From: Ruegeria sp. EL01
Lineage (GTDB): Bacteria; Pseudomonadota; Alphaproteobacteria; Rhodobacterales; Rhodobacteraceae
Length of the DNA stretch: 64,000 nt
NCBI RefSeq assembly: GCF_900313035.1
Contig: NZ_OMPS01000042.1
Span: forward strand, 1-64,000
Direction of reading: 5' to 3'
This document shows, piece by piece, positions 34,962 to 43,510 of the stretch. Every line of letters starts with the position of its first letter. Position 1 is the stretch's first letter. A program made the position numbers and the translations under genes. Under the pieces are notes generated by a model. It was not told the origin of the DNA and made no database searches. It saw only the letters and a program-made list of their open reading frames with translations.

Positions 34962-34997
34962 AGTAATCACAGATTTCACCCAGGAAAGGCTTAGCCC

Positions 34998-35888
34998 ATG
35001 AAAACCAACATCACTCGTTGTTTCCTAGCATCGACCACCATATCGTTCCTTTCACCATCAATCGGTCAGGCACAGACATCAACGGACACTTTCGAGATTC
35101 TGGATCGTTGGTATCAAAGCGACGAAATTGCGCTGGAAGCAGAAGAGCTATCAATAACGTCTGAAGAAGGTGCAACAAAAACAGAACTTCGTTTTCGGGG
35201 TCATGACCGCGAGTGGGTGACTGCGCGCCTTGCTGTGCAGGATGGGGTCACAAAGCCGCCGGTCGTCATCGCCTTGCACGGTGCAACCCAATCACGCGAC
35301 CAGTGGTTCCGACTTGAGGGACCGTATTCTTTTCCAGCCCATCATGCCGCAGCTCTCTTAGGTAGGGGTGTGGCTGTTCTTGCCCTTGATGCCAGAAATC
35401 ATGGGGACCGGATCGAGGCGGACAAGGACTTTGAGAACCCGTACAGCTATATTGAGAATTGGTATATCGAAGCTACATCAAAGATGGTGTCTGAGACCGC
35501 TTCTGACGTCGTTCGGGCGCTTGAATTCCTTGACACAAGGTCAGATTTGAATAGGTTTGATTGGCTTCTCTCTCTCGGCGCTATGAGCGGTTGGATTGCA
35601 GCAGCTGTTGACGACCGAATTGATCGAGCCCTGCTTATGGCGATGCCAATCATCCCACAAGATCCGCCGCTCTTCTCTAATCCGCCGCTGTATTATCCTG
35701 GTCTTGTGAATAGGCCGCTCATGTTGCCGGCAGCAAACCAAGACACATTCTACACAATTGAACAGATGACTGAGCTTTTTGAAGGGCTTCCCTCTGATCA
35801 AAAGGAACTCGTCGTGATCGAAGGCACTCATGATTTGCCACATCACACCGCAACATACTCGATCGAGTTCTTGGCGAATGAACTTTGA
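34998..35888 (+). CDS. Exported alpha/beta hydrolase with altered nucleophile elbow
   Basis: A 296-residue protein with a signal peptide (residues 1 to about 26, ending SIGQA). The body is an alpha/beta hydrolase: VIALHGATQSRDQW, AVLALDARNHGDRI and a C-terminal LVVIEGTHDLPHH with the His. The nucleophile region reads RFDWLLSLGAMSGW instead of a G-x-S-x-G motif. The neighbouring frame of the same DNA reads IGLIGFSL, suggesting two compensating frameshifts (35545-35575). Activity is therefore doubtful. It is the first gene after an ECF41-type promoter, with ridA 46 bases downstream. Confidence 0.8.
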   Translation: MKTNITRCFLASTTISFLSPSIGQAQTSTDTFEILDRWYQSDEIALEAEELSITSEEGATKTELRFRGHDREWVTARLAVQDGVTKPPVVIALHGATQSRDQWFRLEGPYSFPAHHAAALLGRGVAVLALDARNHGDRIEADKDFENPYSYIENWYIEATSKMVSETASDVVRALEFLDTRSDLNRFDWLLSLGAMSGWIAAAVDDRIDRALLMAMPIIPQDPPLFSNPPLYYPGLVNRPLMLPAANQDTFYTIEQMTELFEGLPSDQKELVVIEGTHDLPHHTATYSIEFLANEL

Positions 35889-35933
35889 TTGGGAGATAAA
35901 AATCTAGCTAGATTACACTTTAAAGGAGTGATA

Positions 35934-36320
35934 ATGAACCGCGTTCTGATTTCGCAAGGGTCAAAGTTTGAGGAAGAAATTGGCTACTCGCGCGCCGTGG
36001 TTGACGGTGAGATGGTCTATGTCTCGGGAACAACGGGTTATGACTACAAGAATACGGAAATATCCGATGATGTTGTTGAACAGGCGCGCCAATGCCTGAG
36101 CAACATAGAATGGGCCTTGAATGAGGCGGGCAGTCAGTTGGAGGACATTGTTCGCGTGCATTATATTCTGCCCAATGCTGATGACTTTCCAAAATGTTGG
36201 CCGGTGCTGCGCGCGCGTTTTGGGGAGATCCGGCCGGCGGCCACGATGTTTTCAGCGGGACTTTCTGACCCAAAGATGAAGATCGAAATTGAAGTGACCG
36301 CCAGGCGTGCCCTGGCCTGA
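35934..36320 (+). CDS. RidA-family protein (enamine/imine deaminase)
   Basis: A 128-residue RidA/YjgF-family protein (YSRAVVDGEMVYVSGTTGYDY, QCLSNIEWALNEAGSQLEDIVRVHYIL, RPAATMFSAGL). The active-site Arg that binds the carboxylate lies in IRPAAT. Family members hydrolyse reactive enamines or imines from PLP enzymes or act as chaperone-like stress proteins. The ATG at 35934 has an AAAGGAG site. It follows the hydrolase closely and probably shares its ECF41-type promoter. Confidence 0.87.
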   Translation: MNRVLISQGSKFEEEIGYSRAVVDGEMVYVSGTTGYDYKNTEISDDVVEQARQCLSNIEWALNEAGSQLEDIVRVHYILPNADDFPKCWPVLRARFGEIRPAATMFSAGLSDPKMKIEIEVTARRALA

Positions 36321-36368
36321 AGCGGTCGAATAGAAATCTGGCCCAAGCCCTGTTTTCTTCGATCGGAA

Positions 36369-36393
36369 TGTCACAATGCACCAAACGCGCGCG
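36369..36393 (+). promoter_or_regulatory. ECF41-type promoter upstream of ahpD-sigma operon
   Basis: TGTCACA (36369-36375) and CGTC (36390-36393), here with 14 bases between instead of 16, 34 bases before the AhpD-like start. It would make the sigma gene autoregulated. The shorter spacing may give different strength. Confidence 0.65.
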
Positions 36394-36427
36394 TCATCTG
36401 TGTGAAACCAACACAAAGGACGGACCC

Positions 36428-36862
36428 ATGACAGTTTCAACGGCACCAGTCACCCATGAGCAGAACGAGCCAAAGTTGATGGGCCATCTTGGGCAAGTAC
36501 ACCCGATGATGGCTGAGAAAGGGCTTTCCCACGCCTTGTCTGCGCTGATCGAACTCAGAGCGTCCCAAATCAATCAATGCGCATATTGCGTGAACATGCA
36601 TATTGAGCAGGCGCGCAATTCCGGTGTTACGCAAGAGCAGTTGGACAAGCTTGTCGTCTGGCAACATACCGACGTGTTCTCAGCCGCTGAACGGGCTGTC
36701 TTGGCGTGGGTCGAGGCCTTGACCATTCTGAAGCAAGATACCGATTTCGCAGCACTTCGCGCTCAGTTGCGGGCGCATTTCACCGACAATGAAATTACAG
36801 TGATCACAGCAGATGTGGGGATGATCAACCTGTGGAACCGGGTGCAGATGTCTAAATACTGA
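36428..36862 (+). CDS. AhpD-like carboxymuconolactone decarboxylase family protein
   Basis: A 144-residue CMD/AhpD-fold protein with the redox pair and His in INQCAYCVNMHIEQAR (CxxC-x3-H), typical of AhpD peroxidase-like members. It could reduce peroxides or act on lactones. The start at 36428 is chosen because the product then has the usual length. The stop is one base before the ECF sigma ATG. CMD proteins are the hallmark partners of ECF41 sigma factors, supporting the assignment of both. Confidence 0.88.
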   Translation: MTVSTAPVTHEQNEPKLMGHLGQVHPMMAEKGLSHALSALIELRASQINQCAYCVNMHIEQARNSGVTQEQLDKLVVWQHTDVFSAAERAVLAWVEALTILKQDTDFAALRAQLRAHFTDNEITVITADVGMINLWNRVQMSKY

Positions 36863-36863
36863 T

Positions 36864-37781
36864 ATGGACACAACAGCCAAAACTGACATCTTTGAGGATG
36901 CGCGACCCCAGCTTATGGGGCTCGCGTATCGCTTGCTTGGATCGGTTTCTGACGCTCAGGATGCGGTTCAGGATACCTATATCAAGTGGATTTCATATAC
37001 TGGTGCGGAGATTGAGACACCCCCTGCCTGGCTGTCTCGGGTTTGCACCAATTGCTGCCTTGATCGGTTGAAATCGGCGCATTCGAAACGTGTTGATTAC
37101 GTGGGTCAGTGGATTCCGGATCAGATCCAAACTGAATACGAGGCCAGTACAGAAGAGCGTTTGGAAGTGGCCTCTTCCCTGACCACAGCGTTTTTACTGC
37201 TTCTTGAGCGGCTGACACCAAAAGAACGAGCGGCGTATCTGCTGCATGATATCTTTGGAAAGCCCTTTGATGAAATAGCAACTGTCTTGGAGTTGCAGCC
37301 GGCAAACTGCCGAAAACTTGCGGCGCGGGCGCGAGGGTTTGTTGCAAAAAACAATGTCCGCTATGTCCCTGAAGAGGACCGTCAGAACGAACTCCTGTTA
37401 GCCTTTCGTCTTGCGCTTGAGACAGGGGATACGACTGATCTGGGCCAGATGTTGCGCGCGGATAGCGATTTGCGGGCCGATAGCGGCGGCCGAGTTGTGG
37501 CCGTCAGAGATGTCCTTGAAGGAAAGCAAACGGTCTGCACCTTTGTGTCTTCGGTGCTTTCTCGGGCGTGGGCGTCGATGCAGGTCACGTCAGGCACGCT
37601 GAATGGAATGCGCGGCTTGCTGGTGCAAGACGACGATGTGGTGCATGCGGCCATCACCTTCTCCTATGATCAAAGCGGGAATGTCCGACACATATACATC
37701 ATGCGAAATCCGCAAAAGCTTGCGTTGATGGCGCATACTAAGGGCGTTGCAACGCGGTCTGGGGCGTTACGGCTTAACTGA
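36864..37781 (+). CDS. ECF41-type RNA polymerase sigma factor with SnoaL-like domain
   Basis: A 305-residue extracytoplasmic-function sigma factor. Region 2 spans about residues 10-75 (QLMGLAYRLLGSVSDAQDAVQDTYIKW), region 4 about 115-165 (ERLTPKERAAYLLHDIFGKPFDEIATVLE), and a C-terminal SnoaL-like domain of about 110 residues follows. In ECF41 factors this domain replaces an anti-sigma factor and tunes activity. The DGGG motif expected there appears as DSGGR. It is directly downstream of the AhpD-like gene, and ECF41-type promoter motifs stand before three units around it. Confidence 0.88.
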   Translation: MDTTAKTDIFEDARPQLMGLAYRLLGSVSDAQDAVQDTYIKWISYTGAEIETPPAWLSRVCTNCCLDRLKSAHSKRVDYVGQWIPDQIQTEYEASTEERLEVASSLTTAFLLLLERLTPKERAAYLLHDIFGKPFDEIATVLELQPANCRKLAARARGFVAKNNVRYVPEEDRQNELLLAFRLALETGDTTDLGQMLRADSDLRADSGGRVVAVRDVLEGKQTVCTFVSSVLSRAWASMQVTSGTLNGMRGLLVQDDDVVHAAITFSYDQSGNVRHIYIMRNPQKLALMAHTKGVATRSGALRLN

Positions 37782-37787
37782 CGTCGG

Positions 37788-37814
37788 TGTCACATCAAAA
37801 CAGCTCAATTCGTC
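37788..37814 (+). promoter_or_regulatory. ECF41-type promoter upstream of MFS gene
   Basis: TGTCACA (37788-37794), 16 bases, CGTC (37811-37814), 52 bases before the MFS start and directly after the sigma gene stop. Same words and spacing as at 34935. Confidence 0.75.
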
Positions 37815-37866
37815 AGGTCTTTGAAACGCGGCGGCTGATTGCCCCGCCATAAGCAAAGGCCCGAAC

Positions 37867-39300
37867 ATGACCCCCTCTTACACCCCCGTGAAGACTTCTA
37901 GCTGGACCGACCTGTTCCGAAATGGGCTCGCGATCTACTCCATCATCTTTGGTTGTAGTGTGGCCCTGCATGCCTTGAACGTATTCGTTGCGGCAACCAT
38001 CATGCCATCGGTGGTCGAAGACATTGGCGGATTAGAGGTCTACGCGTGGAGCTCCACTGTCTTTGTCGTCATCTCTATTGTCAGCGCCGCCCTCGCGTCC
38101 CGATTGATGGCTTTTGGTGGCGCGAATCTGGCCTATCTGTTTGCCTCGGTTGTCTTTTTGGTCGGAACCTTGCTGTGTGCTTTAGCGCCCGACATCTGGA
38201 CCCTGATTGCCGGACGCGCCGTTCAGGGTTTTGGCGGCGGGCTATATTACGCACTGGCATATGCCGTCATTCGACGGGTTTATCCGGCAGGCCTCTGGAC
38301 GGTTGCCATAGGTCTGATAACGATGATGTGGGGGATTGCCACACTGACGGGCCCAGCACTTGGCGGCATCTTTGCCGAGATAGGATCCTGGCGGATGGCT
38401 TTTTGGGTCCTTGTTCCCTTCGCCTGCGTCATTGGTGTCGCCGGTTTGAAGGTGATGCCGGCAAAATCCAAAAAGGCTGATCCCTACGACGGTGTGCCGG
38501 TGCTCCAGATCATTGTCCTTGTTGCTATTGTGCTGATCCTCTCTGTTGGAAGCATTGATGCGACGCCGGTGAAAGCAATCGCCTCAATTGGGGCTGCAGC
38601 GCTGTTCTGGGTCGCGCTTTACCGGCTGGAAGACAAAAGCAATGTTCGCCTGTTGCCGGTTGGATCCCTAACGATGCGATCTGCTTTGGGGATGTATTAT
38701 GCCATTATCGCGTTGCTGTTGATCGGAATGCAGCCAGAGATTTTTGTTCCATACCTCTTGCAGATATTGCACCAGCAATCTCCGCTTTGGGCTGGGTATA
38801 TTGGTGCGCTGATGGCGCTTGGGTGGACGGCTGGTTCCATGTTGAGCGCCACTTGGACAGGCAAAAGGGCAGCGAACACGATAGTTCTGGCACCTGCCTT
38901 TGGGCTTATCGGGTTGCTCGCTCAGGCTTGGATACTTCCGCCTATGTCTGGTGGCACTTGGCCTGTATTGGTTCCTGTCTGTCTGTCGCTGATCAGCGTG
39001 GGTTTTGGAATTGGCCTGACTTGGCCACATATCGTGACCCGGGTCTACGAGGCTGCATCGGACGCCGAAAAAGATATCGCCGCCGGGGGGGTCACAACAG
39101 TTCAGCTTGTTGCCACCGCCATTGGCGCAGCACTGGGCGGGATGGTTGTGAACCTTGCGGGGATCAGCGATCCGGGCGGTGCCGCGGGGGCCTCGTCTGC
39201 CTCACGAATGCTGTTCTTATGGTTCGCGATTGCGCCAGCTTTGGGCCTTTTCATCGCTTTTCGACTGGCCCGGCCAGAGCAGACCGACAAATCAAGCTGA
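37867..39300 (+). CDS. MFS transporter (DHA2/EmrB-like efflux)
   Basis: A 477-residue major-facilitator protein with about 13-14 predicted helices. The N-terminal motif LNVFVAATIMPSVVEDIGG and GRAVQGFGGGLYYALAYAVIRRVYP resemble drug:H+ antiporters. It has its own ECF41-type promoter and so appears to be part of the sigma factor's regulon, perhaps exporting a toxic compound sensed by that system (inference). Confidence 0.88.
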   Translation: MTPSYTPVKTSSWTDLFRNGLAIYSIIFGCSVALHALNVFVAATIMPSVVEDIGGLEVYAWSSTVFVVISIVSAALASRLMAFGGANLAYLFASVVFLVGTLLCALAPDIWTLIAGRAVQGFGGGLYYALAYAVIRRVYPAGLWTVAIGLITMMWGIATLTGPALGGIFAEIGSWRMAFWVLVPFACVIGVAGLKVMPAKSKKADPYDGVPVLQIIVLVAIVLILSVGSIDATPVKAIASIGAAALFWVALYRLEDKSNVRLLPVGSLTMRSALGMYYAIIALLLIGMQPEIFVPYLLQILHQQSPLWAGYIGALMALGWTAGSMLSATWTGKRAANTIVLAPAFGLIGLLAQAWILPPMSGGTWPVLVPVCLSLISVGFGIGLTWPHIVTRVYEAASDAEKDIAAGGVTTVQLVATAIGAALGGMVVNLAGISDPGGAAGASSASRMLFLWFAIAPALGLFIAFRLARPEQTDKSS

Positions 39301-39411
39301 TCGTCAGGGTGGCATGCCCCGTGCTTTTCCAGTTGCCGGGTCACATGTCTGTGAACAACGCCATTTGAACAACGAGACGAGGCCTTCCAGGAGGCAGCAG
39401 CGCAGCTCGGG

Positions 39412-40347
39412 ATGTCCCAGGCCATCATCGAGAAAGACTTCTGGGTCTGCTGGTCCCTGAAGCAGCTTTTCGCCCTGCCCTCCTTTGGCGATCACATGAT
39501 CTTCAAAGGAGGGACGTCTCTTTCCAAGGCCTATGACGTGATCCATCGCTTCTCGGAAGATGTGGATCTATCCCTAGATCGGGCACAGTTTGGTTTCGAA
39601 GGCGACCGCGATCCCGAAAACCCAGATTTATCCGGAAAGAAACAGAAACAACTATTGCAAGAGCTTCAGGATGCGGCCGAAGCGGAGGTCTCCGGGCCGC
39701 TTTTGGCTGAGATTCAAGCTGCGTTTGATGCCAGCCTGGATCAGGGTTTCTCCCTGACAGTTGACCCAGGCGACGCACAAGCCCTGCTCTTCGCCTATCC
39801 ATCCTTGTCCGACGGTGTCGGTGGTTACGTCAAACCCATTGTGCGGTTTGAGTTTGGGGCACGTGGCGTGCATTTGCCGGCTGAGGTTAGGGAGATATCC
39901 CCATATGTTTATCAGGCCTTTCCTGATCTGCTGGGATCAGGCGAGGTGGATGTAAAAGTGCTGGGCGTCGAGCGGACCTTCTGGGAAAAGGCCACGATCC
40001 TGCACATGCTCTTCCATCAGGATCCCGCCAAACCCCTCGCCGACCGGATGTCGCGCCACTACTACGACATGGCCTGTCTCATCGGCCACGAGGCCAAGGG
40101 GCGTGCTGTCGGCAGCCTTGATTTGCTGGAACATGTCGCGCATCACAAATCGGTTTTCTTCAAAGCCGCCTGGGCCAACTACGAAGCCGCCAAACCAGGA
40201 TCGCTGAGATTGATGCCGAATGCGGAACTTACCGCCGCCTTGCGACGAGATTATTCTGGCATGCGGGAGATGATCATCGGGGACGCGCCGGGCTTCGATG
40301 ACATCCTCGGTGCGATTGAAGCTTTCGAGGCCGAAATCAACAGCTGA
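39412..40347 (+). CDS. AbiEii/AbiGii-type nucleotidyltransferase toxin, orphan and 5'-truncated
   Basis: A 311-residue AbiEii-family protein. The nucleotidyltransferase core is visible as MIFKGGTSLSKAYDVIHRFSEDVDLSLD (GGTSLSK, then DVD) with IIEKDFWVCWSL before it. In phase upstream the DNA still encodes a family-like stretch (QRDEAFQEAAAQLG), but an in-frame TGA precedes it and no start codon lies between, so the true N-terminus seems lost. No AbiEi antitoxin gene is adjacent. Toxicity is probably reduced or neutralised; an internal ATG with a GGG before it is the only usable start. Confidence 0.75.
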   Translation: MSQAIIEKDFWVCWSLKQLFALPSFGDHMIFKGGTSLSKAYDVIHRFSEDVDLSLDRAQFGFEGDRDPENPDLSGKKQKQLLQELQDAAEAEVSGPLLAEIQAAFDASLDQGFSLTVDPGDAQALLFAYPSLSDGVGGYVKPIVRFEFGARGVHLPAEVREISPYVYQAFPDLLGSGEVDVKVLGVERTFWEKATILHMLFHQDPAKPLADRMSRHYYDMACLIGHEAKGRAVGSLDLLEHVAHHKSVFFKAAWANYEAAKPGSLRLMPNAELTAALRRDYSGMREMIIGDAPGFDDILGAIEAFEAEINS

Positions 40348-40396
40348 CCTATCGGTCACAATTTTTGTGTGGCCAATTGGATTGGCGCCTTGACGA

Positions 40397-41147
40397 GGAT
40401 GTGTCGCAAACTTTGGGCCTGGATTGACGAGCATATAGATTTCGACTTTTGGTGTCCGCGCATTGTTCTCCAACAGGTTTCAGCATGATTTTCTTGAAAG
40501 GCTGCCATTTTCCGAAGGATGCGGTTTTGTACGCCGTTTACTTTTACCTGCGGTACACGGTTTCTTATCGCGATTTGGAAGAGATCATGGCTGAGCGCGG
40601 TGTGCGAGTTGACCACGCCACATTGAATAGGTGGGTTGTGAATTTCTCGCCGATCGCCGCAGCTCGTGCGCAATCAAAGAAGCGTCCTACTCAGAGTTCT
40701 TGGTGCATGGACGAAACCTACATTCGTGTGCGCGGGAGTTGGATGTATCTCTATCGAGCGGTCGACAAAGTGGGAAACACCCTTGATTTCATGCTGTCTG
40801 AGCGGCGAAATCGTCCAGCACCTACTAGGTTCTTTGCCAAAGCACCGTCGTCAAACGGAATCCCAAACAAAATCGTCATAGACAAGAGTGGTGCAAACGC
40901 AGCTGGCATTCGAGAAGTGAAACGGATCCTGAAGCGGTTCGGGTGCTCTGCCAAAGTACAGACGATCAGGTCCAAATACCTAAACAACATGATCGAGCAG
41001 GATCACAGGTTCATCAAGCGACGCGTGCGGCACATGTGCGGGTTCAAGTCGTTCAGATCCGCCTCGGCGACGCTGGACGGCATTGAAGTCGCCAACATGA
41101 TCAGCAACAGCAATTCCTTAGCACTACTACGTCGGGCTTTCAGATGA
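40397..41147 (+). mobile_element. IS6-family insertion sequence, left end present, right end not found
   Basis: The left tip GGATGTGTCGCAAACTTTGG (from 40397) matches the tip of the element at 28514. The transposase follows at the same distance (88 bases) as in the first copy. After the transposase stop no matching inverted terminus was seen before the lpd gene, so the right end is diverged or deleted. Confidence 0.7.
40485..41147 (+). CDS. IS6-family transposase, second copy
   Basis: A transposase of about 220 residues from the ATG at 40485; an earlier in-frame GTG-type start at 40449 lies in the terminal region. Catalytic residues are D in SWCMDETYIRV, D in KIVIDKSGAN and E in NNMIEQDHRFIKRR. 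It is clearly diverged from the copy at 28601 (different C-terminus and many substitutions), so the two arrived independently. It appears full length. Confidence 0.9.
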   Translation: MIFLKGCHFPKDAVLYAVYFYLRYTVSYRDLEEIMAERGVRVDHATLNRWVVNFSPIAAARAQSKKRPTQSSWCMDETYIRVRGSWMYLYRAVDKVGNTLDFMLSERRNRPAPTRFFAKAPSSNGIPNKIVIDKSGANAAGIREVKRILKRFGCSAKVQTIRSKYLNNMIEQDHRFIKRRVRHMCGFKSFRSASATLDGIEVANMISNSNSLALLRRAFR

Positions 41148-41221
41148 GCCATAAACCTTCCGTTATGCAAATCCTTCAATCAGGCCCACAGGTGCTGATG
41201 TCAGACACTTCAACCTAAGTT

Positions 41222-42601
41222 CTACAAATCGGTCAAAACTCCAAGTGCACGTTCCGCGGCAAAGGCGACAGTCTCTGAAACAGTTGGATGTGCGTGGATT
41301 GTCAGTGCGACATCCTCAAGCGTCGCTCCCATTTCCATAGCCAGGACAACTTCCGCCAGTAACTCACCAGCATGAGCGCCAACAATCGAAGCGCCAAGGA
41401 TTCTCTGAGTGCGTGGGCAGTAAACAAGTTTGGTTAGCCCCTCACTGCCACCCGACGCAAGATTTCGCCCGCTGGCTCCCCAGGGGAAGCTGGTCACTTT
41501 GTGCGCAATACCCTGATCTACAGCCTGGGCCTGAGAGATCCCAACCCATGCAAGCTCAGGCTTTGTATAGGCAACCGAGGGGATAAGCACGGTGTCCAAT
41601 CCGGATTCTTCTCCGCACGCTGTTTCGGCGGCCAAGTGGCCTTGGTGGGTTGCTCGGTGGGCGAGCATTGGCCCACCGGTAACATCACCTATGGCGAAAA
41701 TGTGAGGACGGTTGGTCCTACAAGATGCGTCCACGGGTATTACGCCGCGATTGGTAACCCCGATGCCAGCCGCATCTGCGTTGATGTGCACACCATTGGC
41801 TTGACGTCCGACAGACTGGATAATGGCATCAGCCTTGATGTCGCCCTCAAAAGCCCCCTCACAAGTCAAAGTCAAACAGGTTTTGTCTGCTTTCACTGCA
41901 GAAACCTTGGTGGCAATGTGAATGTCGATCCCATCTTTGACTAGGGCGGACTGAAGAATGCCGACTGCCTCGTTATCCGCACCTGGAGCGACCTGATTGA
42001 GAAGTTCGATCACAGTTACCTTAGAGCCCAGAGCCGAATAGATGGTCGCCATTTCTAACCCGATGATACCGCCCCCGACGATCGTCAGGCGTTTGGGTAT
42101 TTCACGAAGCTCCAGTGCGGCAGCTGAATCCCAAATGCGGTCATCTTCTGGCCAACCAGGCAGTCTGGTAGGAACAGAGCCAACGGCAATCACCGCCTGG
42201 TCGAAGGTCCATGTTTCGCCGTCAATTTCTAGTTCGTTCACGCCCGTAAATCGAGCATTGCCGCGAATGAGATCTACTTTGCGCCGCTTAGCAATGCCGC
42301 TTAGCCCTCCTGTAAGTCTTCCGACAATGTTATTCTTTTTTTCGCGTAAAGCCTCGAGATCTATTTTCGGATTATCATAGCCGATTCCCCACCCGCCGAT
42401 AGCATGAGTGCTTCGGATCACCTCAGCCGCATGTAGCAACGTCTTGGAAGGGATGCAGCCTTCGTTCAGACAGACCCCGCCGAGCGTGGAACGTGAGTCG
42501 ACCAGCACAACCCGGCGACCGAGATCGGCGGCCCGAAACGCGCACGCGTATCCCCCAGGACCAGCGCCCAATACGATGAAATCAGCGTGTTTGCCCACCA
42601 T
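41222..42601 (-). CDS. lpd: Dihydrolipoyl dehydrogenase (E3)
   Basis: A 459-residue flavoprotein disulfide reductase. The FAD motif is VLGAGPGGYACAFRAADLG, the redox pair GGVCLNEGCIPSK, the NAD motif TIVGGGIIGLEMATIYSALG, and the C-terminal catalytic His lies in TIHAHPTVSETV. It reoxidises lipoyl groups of the 2-oxoacid dehydrogenase complex encoded upstream and is the last gene of that operon, ending next to an IS6 element. Having its own lpd makes the complex independent of the chromosomal one. Confidence 0.93.
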   Translation of the reverse strand: MVGKHADFIVLGAGPGGYACAFRAADLGRRVVLVDSRSTLGGVCLNEGCIPSKTLLHAAEVIRSTHAIGGWGIGYDNPKIDLEALREKKNNIVGRLTGGLSGIAKRRKVDLIRGNARFTGVNELEIDGETWTFDQAVIAVGSVPTRLPGWPEDDRIWDSAAALELREIPKRLTIVGGGIIGLEMATIYSALGSKVTVIELLNQVAPGADNEAVGILQSALVKDGIDIHIATKVSAVKADKTCLTLTCEGAFEGDIKADAIIQSVGRQANGVHINADAAGIGVTNRGVIPVDASCRTNRPHIFAIGDVTGGPMLAHRATHQGHLAAETACGEESGLDTVLIPSVAYTKPELAWVGISQAQAVDQGIAHKVTSFPWGASGRNLASGGSEGLTKLVYCPRTQRILGASIVGAHAGELLAEVVLAMEMGATLEDVALTIHAHPTVSETVAFAAERALGVLTDL

Positions 42602-42609
42602 CTTACCCC

Positions 42610-43500
42610 TCAGATGATGATCCGGCGCGGATCCGCCAGAAGGTTGGAAAAGTGAACCATAAAGCGTGCTGCTTCTGCGCCGTTGATGACACGGTGATCG
42701 TAGCTCAGGTCCAGCGGCACCAACGGCGTAGGCACGAATGCTTGGCCATCCCAGACCGGTGCCATCTCTGTCTTTGAGATCCCTAGAATGGCGACCTCCG
42801 GTGGATTGACAATCGGAGTGAAAGCGGTGCCTCCGATACCCCCAAGATTGGTGATCGACATTGAGGCACCCCCCATTTCTTCGGGCCGTATCTTTCGATT
42901 TTTTGCACGTGTGGCGATATCCGCGATCTCTGACGCTAACGCCCAGAGCCCCTTTTTGTCAGCATCACGGATAGCGGGAACCAGAAGCCCGTGCGGTGTA
43001 TCCACTGCGATGCCAATGTGGACGTAGTCTTTGAGCAGTAACGTCTCTCCATCCTTCGACAGTGACGCATTGAAGCGAGGGAACGCCCGCAATGTCTTTG
43101 CCAGCGCCTTGACATGAAATGCCAGCCCCGTGAGTTTCACACCTCGCGCCGCTGCTTCATCTTTGAGAGAGGGTCTGAAACGCTCGACCATTGTCATGTC
43201 AGCGCGGTCATGATGGGTAACGGCCGGAATGAGTGTCTGGGCGGCAGCCAGATTGGCGGCGGCAACCTGCGCAATGCGAGAAATGGGTTCTTCGGTGATT
43301 ATGCCATAGGCCGAGTGATCAACATTCCAGTACTCCGCACCTGCCGGAGCGGAAGAGGGCAGGGGCGTCCCACTGGCCTTTCTTATAATGTCTTCCTTAG
43401 CGATAGTCTCGCGACCAAGTTCACTGGCTAACTCATTGATGTCGACTCCCTCACGTCCGGCAAGGGCTCGGGTGGAAGGGCTGGCGATGACGGAATTCAT
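42610..43500 (-). CDS. 2-oxoacid dehydrogenase E2 acyltransferase, catalytic part without lipoyl domain
   Basis: About 296 residues from the ATG at 43500 (GGAGAGG site). An E3/E1-binding domain is at the N-terminus (SPSTRALAGREGVDINELASEL), followed by the catalytic acyltransferase domain ending with SYDHRVINGAEAARFMVHF. The motif H-x-x-x-N-G occurs in AceF-type enzymes. The expected N-terminal lipoyl domain is missing; it is carried by the separate protein at 44956. The E2 function thus appears split over two genes. It lies between the aldehyde dehydrogenase and lpd genes. Confidence 0.88.
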   Translation of the reverse strand: MNSVIASPSTRALAGREGVDINELASELGRETIAKEDIIRKASGTPLPSSAPAGAEYWNVDHSAYGIITEEPISRIAQVAAANLAAAQTLIPAVTHHDRADMTMVERFRPSLKDEAAARGVKLTGLAFHVKALAKTLRAFPRFNASLSKDGETLLLKDYVHIGIAVDTPHGLLVPAIRDADKKGLWALASEIADIATRAKNRKIRPEEMGGASMSITNLGGIGGTAFTPIVNPPEVAILGISKTEMAPVWDGQAFVPTPLVPLDLSYDHRVINGAEAARFMVHFSNLLADPRRIII

Positions 43501-43510
43501 ATGCCTCTCC

